A DNA stretch of 64,000 nucleotides, from assembly GCF_900188145.1 (NCBI RefSeq), contig NZ_FZOJ01000004.1, forward strand, positions 228,701 through 292,700, in the 5' to 3' direction. The notes beneath the pieces were generated by a model. It made no database searches. It saw only the letters and a list, made by a program, of their open reading frames with translations, and had not been told where the DNA came from. Shown here piece after piece: positions 25,427-33,842 of the stretch. A program made the translations under genes and the position numbers. Each line of letters begins with the position of its first letter. Within the stretch, counting starts at the first letter, position 1. Source of the DNA: Anaerovirgula multivorans (GTDB taxonomy: Bacteria > Bacillota > Clostridia > Peptostreptococcales > Natronincolaceae).

Positions 25427-26215
25427 TTATAGCATTGAGCTTAAATCTTCTAATATGCTCCCCTTATTATCTAATCCCTTTATAAATTCCTCTACTTCTT
25501 CTCTAAATTCAGCTGTTCTGCTCCAAATCAAAGGATGGTTACCACTGGAATACAGAACAATCTTCCAATTAGGTATTTTGGTCACCATACTGGTAATCTT
25601 CTCCTCTACAGATGGTATTAGTTCATCTCCTAAACTAGCAGTAAATAACACAGGAGATTTTACTTCACTTAATCTTCCTTTATTTAGATTTTTCTGTAGC
25701 TCAGCTGCAGCTATTAGCATATTTGAATCTTGATTCACTACTTTTTCCCAATCTTCCCCATGAGCATAACACCAAAAAGTGCATTGTTCCTTTGTTTTTG
25801 TCTTTCGAGACATTACTATATGATGAATCTCATCCATATCCAAAATCTCTCCGGCAAAACTATCTACAACAATCCCTAAGACCCTATCAGGTTCTTGAAT
25901 AGCAATGTTTAGTCCTATAACCCCTCCTCCGCTGGTTCCAACTAATAGATAGCGTTCTTCCTTTAGATGCTTTAAAAGTTCTATAACCATAACAGCATTT
26001 ACCCACCAAAAGTCACTAGGCAGCACCCTTACCCTATCAGACTTACCATATCCAATATAATCAGGACATATTACCCTAAACTTTTTAGAAAAGTATTCGA
26101 TATCTCTTCTATGGACTGCTGATGAAGCAGTATTACCTGGCAATAGTATTAATGCTCTACCTTTACCTTCATCTTCATAATATATATTTAAATCATTATA
26201 TTCGAAATATGGCAT
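25427..26215 (-). CDS. Alpha/beta hydrolase
   Basis: Serine hydrolase of 262 residues. The oxyanion segment is ILLPGNTASSA, the nucleophile elbow is VGTSGGGVIGL (GxSGG form), the acid is probably in FTASLGDELIP, and the histidine is in YSSGNHPLIWS. The strand IYYEDEGKGRALILLPG opens the fold. No signal peptide, so cytoplasmic. Substrate unknown; the family includes esterases, dienelactone hydrolases and haloperoxidase-like enzymes. AAAGGAGAG precedes the ATG. Two minute frames with strong ribosome sites stand just upstream. Confidence 0.85.
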   Translation of the reverse strand: MPYFEYNDLNIYYEDEGKGRALILLPGNTASSAVHRRDIEYFSKKFRVICPDYIGYGKSDRVRVLPSDFWWVNAVMVIELLKHLKEERYLLVGTSGGGVIGLNIAIQEPDRVLGIVVDSFAGEILDMDEIHHIVMSRKTKTKEQCTFWCYAHGEDWEKVVNQDSNMLIAAAELQKNLNKGRLSEVKSPVLFTASLGDELIPSVEEKITSMVTKIPNWKIVLYSSGNHPLIWSRTAEFREEVEEFIKGLDNKGSILEDLSSML

Positions 26216-26237
26216 AATTAATCTCTCCTTTAATTAT

Positions 26238-26279
26238 TTACAAAGTTGATTTCTGCAATGCCATAAAGAAAATACTCAT
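26238..26279 (-). other. Minute leader-like frame (13 codons)
   Basis: GGAGG stands 7 nt before an ATG that opens MSIFFMALQKSTL and stops 23 bp before the alpha/beta hydrolase start. A second minute frame (GTG, 7 codons, MRNSTGN) with its own GGAGG lies further upstream near 26305-26330. They may be leader peptides or the heads of deleted genes. I see nothing else in 26216-26506. Confidence 0.25.
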
Positions 26280-26506
26280 ATCAATGCCTCCTCTATTTGT
26301 TAAAATCTAATTTCCCGTAGAGTTCCTCACATTAATACCTCCATTTGTTTATAATAATATATTAATATTATTCAATTTCGTTGCAAAATTATAAATTCCT
26401 TCAAATTTTTCAAATAAGAATCTTCATTATCACTCATTATCTACTAACTGCATATTTTATACTGAGGTAAGGATCATCTTTTGATGCTGAAGGGCAGGTG
26501 AAAAGT

Positions 26507-26671
26507 ATGAGTACAGGTGTTGTATGGGGAAGTAGCTTATTGTTCTTCTTTTTACTATTAGTTTTAATCTTCTGTCATTCCCGTTGCTTTGTGGGTACAA
26601 GTGACAGTTTACTTTTCTTCTTCCTATTGTTAATTGTTTTGTTTGGTGGCCGCAGTTTTTTTATCTGCTAA
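26507..26671 (+). CDS. Small hydrophobic protein with internal duplication
   Basis: A 54-residue protein. The two halves are duplicates: SSLLFFFLLLVLIF, then a short turn with CHSRCFVGTS, then DSLLFFFLLLIVLF, ending FGGRSFFIC. It should form a two-helix membrane hairpin. AGGTGA stands 5 nt before the ATG, and a good terminator follows 12 bp after the stop, so it looks like a complete gene. Similar tiny SLLFFFLLL-type proteins occur in Clostridia, some linked to spores or the envelope, but no function is established here. Confidence 0.65.
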   Translation: MSTGVVWGSSLLFFFLLLVLIFCHSRCFVGTSDSLLFFFLLLIVLFGGRSFFIC

Positions 26672-26683
26672 TCTAAAATTAAC

Positions 26684-26721
26684 AAGGCCTAGAGAACTTT
26701 TTTCTTTAGGCCTTCTTTCTT
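26684..26721 (+). terminator. Terminator of the small hydrophobic protein gene
   Basis: AAGGCCTA (26684-26691) and TAGGCCTT (26707-26714) pair across a 15-nt loop, followed by CTTTCTT. Confidence 0.65.
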
Positions 26722-26760
26722 CACATAATATAGCATTGTATATAACAACTGAGGTATGTG

Positions 26761-26868
26761 TTAAAGAGTTAAAGAGTCTCTTTGCTTCATCGTACCCATT
26801 CCAGTAAGAATAACTCCAACAGCATGATTTTCTGCTTTCTTTGCTACCGATTCAAAGAGAACGTCTTA
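26761..26868 (-). pseudogene. C-terminal relic of CheB methylesterase
   Basis: After an in-frame stop at 26866-26868 the minus strand encodes DVLFESVAKKAE, then NHAVGVILTGMG, then TMKQRDSL and a stop at 26761. DVLFxSVA...GVILTGMG is the diagnostic end of the CheB catalytic domain; the following DGAxG motif is altered. About 32 of some 350 residues remain. It lies downstream of cheY on the same strand, so a chemotaxis operon probably once ran cheY-cheB. Confidence 0.65.
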
Positions 26869-26936
26869 GGCATTCCCACATCCCAAGTCATTACATCTAG
26901 TTTATACCGTATGATTTTGTTCTATGTGTTTGAACA

Positions 26937-27305
26937 TTAAGGGTTTCTTGCTGCTATTGCTGTAAGAGTTTTTACAATATGCTCCTCCTGAAAAGGTTTG
27001 ATAATAAAAGATTTTGCACCATTCATGACCGCTTCCTCTACTAAAGCTTCTTGTCCCATAGCGGAAACCATGACCACTTTTGCCCTTGGATCCTGTTGTC
27101 TAATTGCCTTAAGTGCATCAATTCCTGTCATTTCTGGCATCGTAATATCCATTGTTACAACGTCTGGGTGGAGTTCGTTGTATTTACTAACACCTACTAC
27201 ACCATTTTCTGCTTCTCCTACAACCTGAAATCCATTCTTTTCAAGCATTGTTTTAATTACTTTCCTCATAAAAATGGCATCATCAACAATTAGTACTCTA
27301 TACAT
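26937..27305 (-). CDS. cheY: Chemotaxis-type response regulator CheY
   Basis: Single receiver domain, 122 residues. The acidic pair is Asp8-Asp9 (LIVDDA), the phospho-acceptor is Asp53 (VVTMDITMPEMTG), the switch residue is Ser81 (MVSAMGQ) and the conserved lysine is Lys103 (FIIKPF). MGQEALVEEAVMNGAKSFIIKPF is characteristic of CheY in Gram-positive bacteria. No output domain, so it probably acts on the flagellar motor or a partner protein. It now stands alone: a cheB relic follows and another relic precedes it. GGGGAGAG gives the ribosome site. Confidence 0.93.
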   Translation of the reverse strand: MYRVLIVDDAIFMRKVIKTMLEKNGFQVVGEAENGVVGVSKYNELHPDVVTMDITMPEMTGIDALKAIRQQDPRAKVVMVSAMGQEALVEEAVMNGAKSFIIKPFQEEHIVKTLTAIAARNP

Positions 27306-27324
27306 TCATCTCTCCCCTATTCTT

Positions 27325-27450
27325 TTATTCTATATCAAAGGCTTTTAATACTATTTCAGCGGTTATCGCTGGATAATTTTCATAATATTCTGTATGAAAT
27401 TTTGCAAAAAAAAATAATAGCCTCTTAAAAATTCAATTCTTTCATTTTTA
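27325..27450 (-). pseudogene. Decayed C-terminus of an unrecognised protein
   Basis: Up to a stop at 27325 the minus strand reads FAKFHTEYYENYPAITAEI, then VLKAFDIE, a protein-like composition ending 20 bp before cheY. Upstream, across a run of nine A (27406-27414), the neighbouring frame reads NERIEFLRGYYFF. A one-base slip in the homopolymer would join the two. No start codon is found. The rest of 27306-27905 holds a small palindrome at 27458-27475 (TATGATA-TCAG-TATCATA), two small hairpins near 27500-27535, and a repeat copy. Confidence 0.3.
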
Positions 27451-27602
27451 TTGATAGTATGATATCAGTATCATATTAAGAGTAATGGTTTTTCCACACT
27501 ATACCTCCCTTGCGGAGTAGTTGCTCACTCCTGTACCTTCATTATAGTTGGGAATTTTTATATTGTCAATCTGTGTTTTCTTATGTCGTTTCCTTATACT
27601 TC

Positions 27603-27655
27603 TATCCTTCGATATATTGCTAAGAGTTCCTCTGAATTAAGCCTCATTTTCTCCT
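27603..27655. repeat. Empty copy of the composite repeat
   Basis: ATCCTTCGATATATTGC and GAATTAAGCCTCATTTT match the two flanks of the element at 15885-16050 but are nearly adjacent here, without hairpin units. On the minus strand the stretch reads as a short frame, MRLNSEELLAIYRRIEV, preceded by AGGAG. Confidence 0.5.
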
Positions 27656-27905
27656 ATGGCTATGAAGGTTTCATATGAAACTAGAACTAATTACAATGTT
27701 ATCTCCTTCATTATATAAATCCCCCCTGTCCTTCTATATCCTAAACATCTGTTGATTTGAATTTTATAAAATCTATAACGTTTCAAATAGAAAAATAGGG
27801 GTAGAATAGAAATGACTAGCTTTCACGAAGAGATAAATATATTTTTGAATAAAAGTACTTAGAGTAGCTAAATTTTATAAGCTTAAAAGGAAGGGAGAAA
27901 TATTT

Positions 27906-28418
27906 ATGGAAAAAAGAACAGGAATCGTTACAATGAAGGGAAATCCTATTACTCTTTTAGGGAAGGAATTAAAGGTTGGTGATCAGGCACCTGATTTTAC
28001 TGTAGTGAAAAAAGACTTAAGCCCCTATAGATTAAGTGACCTGGGGGATAAAGTAAAGTTGATCAGTGTTGTACCTTCTATCGATACAGGTGTTTGTGAT
28101 CTACAAACTTTACATTTTAATGAAGAGGCAGCAAAGTTAAAGGATGTAGCCATAGTTACTATAAGCATGGATTTGCCTTTCGCTCTTGGTCGTTACTGCG
28201 CTGCAAAAGATATCGATCAATTAGAAACATTATCGGATCACAGGGATGCTTCTTTTGGAACAAACTATGGTTTTCTTATAGAAGAACTTAGACTTCTATC
28301 TAGAGGTGTAGTGGTGTTAGACAAGGACAACACCTTGATTTATGTAGAATATGTAAAGGAAGTAACCGATCATCCTGATTATGATAAAGCATTAGAGGCA
28401 GTAAGAAAGCTAATGTAA
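27906..28418 (+). CDS. tpx: Thiol peroxidase
   Basis: Thioredoxin-dependent 2-Cys peroxidase that removes H2O2 and alkyl peroxides, 170 residues, full length. The peroxidatic cysteine is Cys64 in PSIDTGVCDLQT, and the resolving cysteine is Cys98 in GRYCAAKDI. The family signature GNPITLLGKELKVGDQAPDF and the end LSRGVVVLDKDNTLIYVEYVKEVTDHPDYDKAL are both present. AAGGGAG stands 7 nt before the ATG. Single gene with its own terminator; useful for an oxygen-sensitive nitrogen fixer. Confidence 0.97.
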   Translation: MEKRTGIVTMKGNPITLLGKELKVGDQAPDFTVVKKDLSPYRLSDLGDKVKLISVVPSIDTGVCDLQTLHFNEEAAKLKDVAIVTISMDLPFALGRYCAAKDIDQLETLSDHRDASFGTNYGFLIEELRLLSRGVVVLDKDNTLIYVEYVKEVTDHPDYDKALEAVRKLM

Positions 28419-28474
28419 GCAGTACCTATAAGTGAAAGCGACAATCTAAGCACTACATCCTCGAAATAAATTTA

Positions 28475-28513
28475 GCTACAATTCAGAGGAAAAAAACCTT
28501 TCTGAATTGTAGC
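28475..28513. terminator. Bidirectional terminator between tpx and the gal regulator
   Basis: GCTACAATTCAG and CTGAATTGTAGC form a perfect 12-bp stem, extended by AGG/CCT inside, with T-rich sequence on both sides. It lies between two convergent genes. Confidence 0.75.
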
Positions 28514-28537
28514 CGAATTTTATTATAGCCAGTTTCT

Positions 28538-29539
28538 CTATTTGCAACTTTCTCTAATAATTAGCACAGTAGGTATTATAACTTTTTTCGCTATCCCTCT
28601 ATTTTCATTCACTCGTTCTAGTAATAAACCAACAGCAGTACCTCCCATAAACTCCGTATATATCTTCACAGTAGTTAAAGGAGGAATGAGATATTTTGCT
28701 GTAGGGATATCATTGAATCCCAAAATGCTCACATCCTTTGGTACATGAATGTTGGATTCATATAATGCTTGAATCACCCCTATAGCCATTGAATCACTGG
28801 CAACGAAAAAAGCAGTAGGTAATTGACCTTTTTCAATAGCTTTTTTCATTAAATTGTACCCGTCCTGTGGAGCAAACTTGCCTATATATACATCTTGAAG
28901 CTCATATATGTTTTTCTTTTTCATAAAATCTTGATAAGTAATTTCTCTTTCATCTTTAAGAGGCTCTTTGTTTTTTCCTACATATTCTCTTCCCCCAATA
29001 AAACCTATTCGTTTATGTCCAAGACCCAATAAGTATTCTAACACTTCTATCATCGTTTTCTTAAAATCAATTACAACAGAATCATATTTTTTTTCATCTG
29101 GAGAGAAATCTACAAAAACAAGATTTTTGGAGCATGTAGCAAACTGCCTAATTTCTTCGTCACTAAATTTGCCTATAGCTATAATTCCGTCTAAATCTTT
29201 TAATTGCTGAGAAGCGTCTATATCAAGATTTTTAAATATTGTCTTCACTTCAATTTTTTTCTTAGCGCATTCTTTTTCGATGCCCTTCCTTATTGATAGG
29301 TAATAGGGATCCCCCACCTCTTCTTTTTGAGAATACCAATGTATTATTCCAATCTTTAGTGATTTATCAGCATTTTTATTTCTCTGTCTAAGGGTTTTAT
29401 AGCCTAGCTCATCTGCGGCTTCAAAGATTCGTTTTTTCGTTTCCTCCGCTACTGAAAGGCTAATATCATTATTCAATACACGGGATGCAGTAGCAGGTGA
29501 AACACTCGCTAGCTTTGCTATATCTTTTAGTGTAGTCAT
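28538..29539 (-). CDS. LacI/GalR-family regulator, probably of galactose genes
   Basis: About 333 residues from the ATG at 29539 (MTTLKDIAK), preceded by AAGGAAGAG; the ATG 24 bp upstream would add residues outside the family. HTH: TLKDIAKLASVSPATASRVLNND. Sensor domain: KIGIIHWYS, LDGIIAIGKFS, HKRIGFIGGREYVG, TAFFVASDSMAIGVIQALYE, DVSILGFNDIPTAKYLIPPLTTV. It resembles MsmR/EbgR/GalR members that bind galactosides. It is the last gene of the galK-galE-galT cluster, so local control of galactose use is the obvious inference. Confidence 0.88.
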   Translation of the reverse strand: MTTLKDIAKLASVSPATASRVLNNDISLSVAEETKKRIFEAADELGYKTLRQRNKNADKSLKIGIIHWYSQKEEVGDPYYLSIRKGIEKECAKKKIEVKTIFKNLDIDASQQLKDLDGIIAIGKFSDEEIRQFATCSKNLVFVDFSPDEKKYDSVVIDFKKTMIEVLEYLLGLGHKRIGFIGGREYVGKNKEPLKDEREITYQDFMKKKNIYELQDVYIGKFAPQDGYNLMKKAIEKGQLPTAFFVASDSMAIGVIQALYESNIHVPKDVSILGFNDIPTAKYLIPPLTTVKIYTEFMGGTAVGLLLERVNENRGIAKKVIIPTVLIIRESCK

Positions 29540-29782
29540 AGAACTCTTCCTTTCGAAATTCAATCTTATTATATACTTCTCTTAATCCTAGATTTTTTTA
29601 TTATGATACTTCCATAAGCTTCTATAACTTTATCCCGAAACGCTTTGTCTTCCGCAGAATTGTTCAGCCCCTCGTGTCACACCCCGACATCTGAAAAATA
29701 ATATATTTTCACATCCATGAACCATTGCTTGATAGGGCTACATTTGCAGCAAATCCATGTGTATTAAGATTAAAGTATAGAG

Positions 29783-31285
29783 CTATAGAGAATGAATAAA
29801 TCTATGAAAAGCTTCCAAACCTTTTACATCTTGCTTAAATACCCCTGCATCCATCAATATCCTTTTAAAAATTTTTCCAACTTCTAATTTTAATACTTCA
29901 TCAAAATCTATATTGACATGCTGATATTTTTCTTTTAAATAGTTAAACCATATATTATGTTGTTCTAAGGCTTCACATTCCTGGATATCTTTTTTCCCTA
30001 GAAAACATTCCTTTAGCAATGCCATCTCTTCTATAAGCCTAGCTGGCAATACCGCCAGCCCCATAACCTCTATTAACCCAATGTTTTCCTTTTTTATATG
30101 ATGAAGATCTTTATGAGGATGAAAGATACCCAATGGATGTTCATCACTTGTTCTATTATTTCTCAACACTAAATCTAATTCAAACTTATTATCTTTATAT
30201 CGAGCTATAGGGGTAATCGTATTATGCGATTCATCCTGTGTTTTGCATAGAATATCCACGCTTTTGTCTGAATACGCTCTCCACCTATCTAGAATAATCC
30301 CCCCAACTTTAACTAATCTCTCTCTTTTTTCACTTCTTATCCTTATCACTGATAAGGGCCATTTTACAATCCCCATTTCCACATCTTCAAAGCCTTGGAT
30401 ATTAAATTCTTGCAATATAGGTGCTACTTCCATGGGAAATATATGCTTGCCACTTTGAAAATGGTCATGGGATAGTATTGAGCCTCCTACAATAGGTAAA
30501 TCAGCATTGGACCCAATAAAATAATGGGGAAATTGATCTACAAACTCTAGCAATCTTTGAAAAGTAATCTGAGTAATTCTCATGGGCTCATGGGTATCTT
30601 TAAAGATAATCGAATGCTCATTATAGTAAATATAGGGTGAAAACTGGAAAAACCATTTTTCACCACATAGTTCCAATGGTATAATCCTATGATTTTGTCT
30701 TGCAGGGTGATGAATACTCCCTGCATATCCTTCATTTTCTTTACATAATAAACATCTTGGATATGTGCTAGATTTTACACGTTTTGCTGCCGCAATCGCC
30801 TTTGGATCCTTTTCCGGCTTAGAAAGATTTATGGTTATTTCTAATTCTCCAAAATCCGTATTAGATTTCCAGCACAAATTTTTATTGGTTCTTTCTGTCC
30901 TAACATAATTAGAGTCCTTAGCTATTTTGTAATAATTTTGTGTAGCTATTTCTGGAGATTGTTCATAATCTTCATAAAACTTCTTTGTGACTTCACTTGG
31001 AAGAGGCACCAAGCAGTCCATAATTTTTGTATCCATTAAATCTCGGTAAGTGACTGTATTGTCAATCAATAGTCCCTTTTCAAAAGCAAATTCTAGAATG
31101 TTATCTAGAATCTCCTGAGGATGATCCAAATCCTCTTTATTTACTTCCACATCTTCGTATTCCCCTAAACTTAAAGTTTCCAATATTCTATTTCTTACAT
31201 AGATTTCATCCTGTTCATTAATAAGCTTTTTATTAATACCGAAGTAGATTAGCCGTTTTATTTCTTTATATATTTTCACCAACAA
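29783..31285 (-). CDS. galT: Galactose-1-phosphate uridylyltransferase, type 2
   Basis: Exchanges UMP between UDP-glucose and galactose-1-phosphate in the Leloir pathway. The 500 residues are the length of the Firmicute type 2 enzyme (the E. coli type has about 350). Motifs: YPRCLLCKENEGYAGSIHHPARQNHRIIPL, EHSIIFKDTHEPMRIT, and the nucleophile region LPIVGGSILSHDHFQSGKH with HDHFQ at the active site, then DEHPLGIFHPHKDLHHIKKENIGLIEVMGLAVLPARL. It starts 8 bp after the galE stop with GAGGTGA, so it is co-transcribed with galE. Confidence 0.97.
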   Translation of the reverse strand: MLVKIYKEIKRLIYFGINKKLINEQDEIYVRNRILETLSLGEYEDVEVNKEDLDHPQEILDNILEFAFEKGLLIDNTVTYRDLMDTKIMDCLVPLPSEVTKKFYEDYEQSPEIATQNYYKIAKDSNYVRTERTNKNLCWKSNTDFGELEITINLSKPEKDPKAIAAAKRVKSSTYPRCLLCKENEGYAGSIHHPARQNHRIIPLELCGEKWFFQFSPYIYYNEHSIIFKDTHEPMRITQITFQRLLEFVDQFPHYFIGSNADLPIVGGSILSHDHFQSGKHIFPMEVAPILQEFNIQGFEDVEMGIVKWPLSVIRIRSEKRERLVKVGGIILDRWRAYSDKSVDILCKTQDESHNTITPIARYKDNKFELDLVLRNNRTSDEHPLGIFHPHKDLHHIKKENIGLIEVMGLAVLPARLIEEMALLKECFLGKKDIQECEALEQHNIWFNYLKEKYQHVNIDFDEVLKLEVGKIFKRILMDAGVFKQDVKGLEAFHRFIHSL

Positions 31286-31293
31286 ATCACCTC

Positions 31294-32283
31294 TTATTTT
31301 TCAAAACCCTCTGGATTATTACTATGCCATTTCCATGCAGATGCTATAATATCCTCTACCTTTGTGAAGGTAGGCTCCCAGCCCAACTCCTTCTTTGCTT
31401 TTCCACTTGAAGCAATAAGCTTAGATGGATCTCCAGCCCTTCTTTCTCCTATAACTGCAGGTATAGAGTGTCCAGTTACTTTTCTAGCAGCTTCAATCAT
31501 TTCCTTTACAGAAAATCCTTCACCATTTCCTAGATTGTAAACATCACTTTCAGAGCCTTCTCTTAATTTATTTAAAGCTAAAATGTGGGCATCTACTAAA
31601 TCCATCACATGGATATAATCTCTAATACATGTACCATCATGGGTTTCATAATCAGTTCCAAAGATAGTAATATGTGGCCTTTTATTTAGCGGTACTTCTA
31701 GAATTAAAGGAATCAGATGAGTTTCTGGATCATGATCTTCTCCAATAATAGCATTTTGATGGGCGCCAGCTACATTAAAATACCTTAGCGCGATATACTT
31801 AATTCCACAGGCCTCATCAGTCCATTTCATCATCTTTTCAACTGCTAACTTTGTTTCACCATAAGGGTTAGTAGGTTCTGTTCTATCTGATTCTAAAATA
31901 GGGATGTTTTCTGGTTCTCCATAGGTGGCAGCTGTTGATGAAAATACAATTTTATTGACACCATGATTATGCATTGTCTCTAGCAAAACTTGTGAGCCAT
32001 ATACATTATTATTATAATAAGTTAGAGGTTCCTTTACACTTACGCCAACCAGCGAGTTAGCGGCAAAGTGTATCACTGCATCTATATTATTTTCTTTAAA
32101 TACCTTACCTAGAAATTCTCGATCTTTAATATCTCCTTGGTAAAATTTCGAATTTTTATGAATAGCACTTAAGTGACCAGTTTGTAAATTATCTACAACA
32201 ATCACTTCTTGTTTTCTATCAATTAAAGCATATACACAATGGGATCCTATATAGCCGGCACCGCCGCACACTAAAACTGCCAT
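31294..32283 (-). CDS. galE: UDP-glucose 4-epimerase
   Basis: Interconverts UDP-galactose and UDP-glucose with bound NAD. Extended SDR fold of 329 residues. NAD-binding motif GGAGYIGSHCVYALID, catalytic Ser in FSSTAATYGEPE, the YxxxK pair in NPYGETKLAVEKM, LRYFNVAGAH, and the substrate-binding NLGNGEGFSVKEMIEAARKVTG and GERRAGDPSKLIAS. AAGGAGG stands 6 nt before the ATG. It lies 75 bp after galK, with an 18-bp hairpin between them. Confidence 0.97.
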   Translation of the reverse strand: MAVLVCGGAGYIGSHCVYALIDRKQEVIVVDNLQTGHLSAIHKNSKFYQGDIKDREFLGKVFKENNIDAVIHFAANSLVGVSVKEPLTYYNNNVYGSQVLLETMHNHGVNKIVFSSTAATYGEPENIPILESDRTEPTNPYGETKLAVEKMMKWTDEACGIKYIALRYFNVAGAHQNAIIGEDHDPETHLIPLILEVPLNKRPHITIFGTDYETHDGTCIRDYIHVMDLVDAHILALNKLREGSESDVYNLGNGEGFSVKEMIEAARKVTGHSIPAVIGERRAGDPSKLIASSGKAKKELGWEPTFTKVEDIIASAWKWHSNNPEGFEK

Positions 32284-32303
32284 ATCATTACCTCCTTATA
32301 TTT

Positions 32304-32352
32304 ACAATAAGAGGTAGTTTTTATATTTAGGGGGAAAACTACCTCTTATTGT
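32304..32352 (-). promoter_or_regulatory. Intercistronic hairpin between galK and galE
   Basis: An 18-bp perfect inverted repeat (32304-32321 with 32335-32352; arms begin ACAATAAGAGGTAG) encloses a 13-nt loop. There is no proper T-run on the minus strand, so it may limit read-through from galK into galE, or protect the galK 3' end, rather than fully terminate. Confidence 0.6.
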
Positions 32353-32358
32353 GGTTAA

Positions 32359-33522
32359 CTAAATTTGTCGAGCTCCATCTCCAATGGAAACTACATAAAA
32401 ATCAACTGTATATCCAATTTTCTCCTTGTACACGTTCCCAACCTTTTCAATAAATTCTTCAATCATATTATCATATACTAAACTTACTGTGCAACCGCCA
32501 AAACCAGCTCCAGTCATTCTTGAGCCAATAGCCCCATACTTCCAAGCAGAGGCTACTAAAGTATCCAATTCAATACAAGAGACCTCATAATCATCCCGAA
32601 GAGATATATGAGACTGATTCATTAATTCGCCTAATAGTTTTATATCATTATCATTTAATGCTTTAACTGCTTTAATTGTTCTTTGGTTCTCGTATACCGC
32701 ATGCTTAGCTCGTCTTCTCTGAACTTCTTTTTCAATTGAATGATTATTGTTTTCAAAGGCTTCTTCATCTAAATCTCCTAATGCATAAATCTCTAGAGTT
32801 TTTTGCAATGCTTCTAAAGCTCCTTCGCATTCACTACGCCTTTCATTATATTTAGATGAAGTTAACCCACGTCTTTTATTTGTATCTCCAATTACAATAG
32901 ATATTCCCTCTAATTTTACTGGAACATGCTGGTATTCTAAGGTAGTAGTATTTAATAGAATTGCATGATCCTTTTTTCCCATACCTGATGCAAACTGATC
33001 CATAATGCCACAATTAACACCAATAAATTGATTTTCTGCTTTTTGACTTAGTTTTATCATATCTATCATATCAATGTCTAAATTGAATAGGGCTTTTAAT
33101 AGCACAGAGGTGGCTAATTCAATGGAGGCGCTTGATGATAAACCAGCTCCATTAGGAATGTTCCCTAAAAATAAGACTTCAAATCCTTCATCAATTTTAA
33201 ATCCAACATCTTTGAAGGTCTTCACAACTGCCTTTGGATAATTTGCCCAATCATCTTCTTGATGATAAATTAGATTGTTTATATCAGCTTCAATTATTCC
33301 TCTCTCTGGAAAATTGTTAGAGATCATTCGAATCTTTGAATCTTCCCTTTTCCGAGCTATGGCATAAGTGCCAACATCTAGTGCACAAGGGAAAACATAA
33401 CCACCGTTATAGTCAGTATGTTCTCCAATCAAATTTACTCGTCCTGGTGCAAAAAATGTCAGAGTCCCTTCCTCTGTTTGAAAGTTTTTTTTAAAATTCT
33501 CTATTAAATAATCTAAGTTCAT
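32359..33522 (-). CDS. galK: Galactokinase
   Basis: ATP-dependent kinase that makes galactose-1-phosphate, 387 residues from the ATG at 33522 (GAGGTG 6 nt upstream; a GTG three codons earlier lies within the ribosome site). GHMP kinase features: FFAPGRVNLIGEHTDYNGGYVFPCAL (galactose-binding signature), GNIPNGAGLSSSASIELA (ATP-binding), and RMTGAGFGGCTVSLV (motif 3). It is the first intact gene of the gal cluster, directly downstream of the collapsed mgl transporter genes. Confidence 0.97.
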   Translation of the reverse strand: MNLDYLIENFKKNFQTEEGTLTFFAPGRVNLIGEHTDYNGGYVFPCALDVGTYAIARKREDSKIRMISNNFPERGIIEADINNLIYHQEDDWANYPKAVVKTFKDVGFKIDEGFEVLFLGNIPNGAGLSSSASIELATSVLLKALFNLDIDMIDMIKLSQKAENQFIGVNCGIMDQFASGMGKKDHAILLNTTTLEYQHVPVKLEGISIVIGDTNKRRGLTSSKYNERRSECEGALEALQKTLEIYALGDLDEEAFENNNHSIEKEVQRRRAKHAVYENQRTIKAVKALNDNDIKLLGELMNQSHISLRDDYEVSCIELDTLVASAWKYGAIGSRMTGAGFGGCTVSLVYDNMIEEFIEKVGNVYKEKIGYTVDFYVVSIGDGARQI

Positions 33523-33593
33523 AATGAACACCTCTGCTTCTAAAGTAAAATCTAAGCTGTACTCCCTTTTTCAAATTTTCTTCCTGACATTAT

Positions 33594-33842
33594 TTATTTT
33601 TTCCTAATATATTTACGATTATCTATAGCAACAGCTATGATAATGATTAACCCTTTGATAATAAATTGTAAGTAAGGGTTTACACCAATAAATGCTAAGC
33701 CATAGTTGATAACCTGGAAAATTAAAACCCCTGTCACAATACCGCCTACAGTACCTATCCCTCCCGTAAAAGATACGCCTCCTACAACACAAGCGGCTAT
33801 GGCATCTAGTTCATACATGTTTCCAGTATTATTGGATAGCAC
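33594..33842 (-). pseudogene. mglC relic: C-terminus of a galactose/ribose-type ABC permease
   Basis: The frame encodes GNMYELDAIAACVVGG, then VSFTGGIGTVGGIVTGVLIF, and ends with INYGLAFIGVNPYLQFIIKGLIIIIAVAIDNRKY. This is the last quarter of the sugar ABC permease MglC/RbsC family (about 330 residues). No start codon or ribosome site belongs to it: the frame begins where it leaves an overlapping mglB fragment. Its place directly before galK fits an ancestral mglBAC-galKET operon. It cannot transport alone. Confidence 0.8.

Noticed and set aside
27480..27545. Possible riboswitch upstream of cheY (two small hairpins with CTCCGCAAGGGAG)
   Set aside because: No match to the conserved cores of c-di-GMP-I/II, fluoride, THF or ZTP riboswitches that I know, and the distance to cheY is large. 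Kept only as a note.
29640..29760. Protein-like minus-strand stretches between galT and the LacI regulator (for example NSAEDKAFRDKVIEAYGSI)
   Set aside because: Might be another relic, but too short, without start codon and not matching any family I can name.
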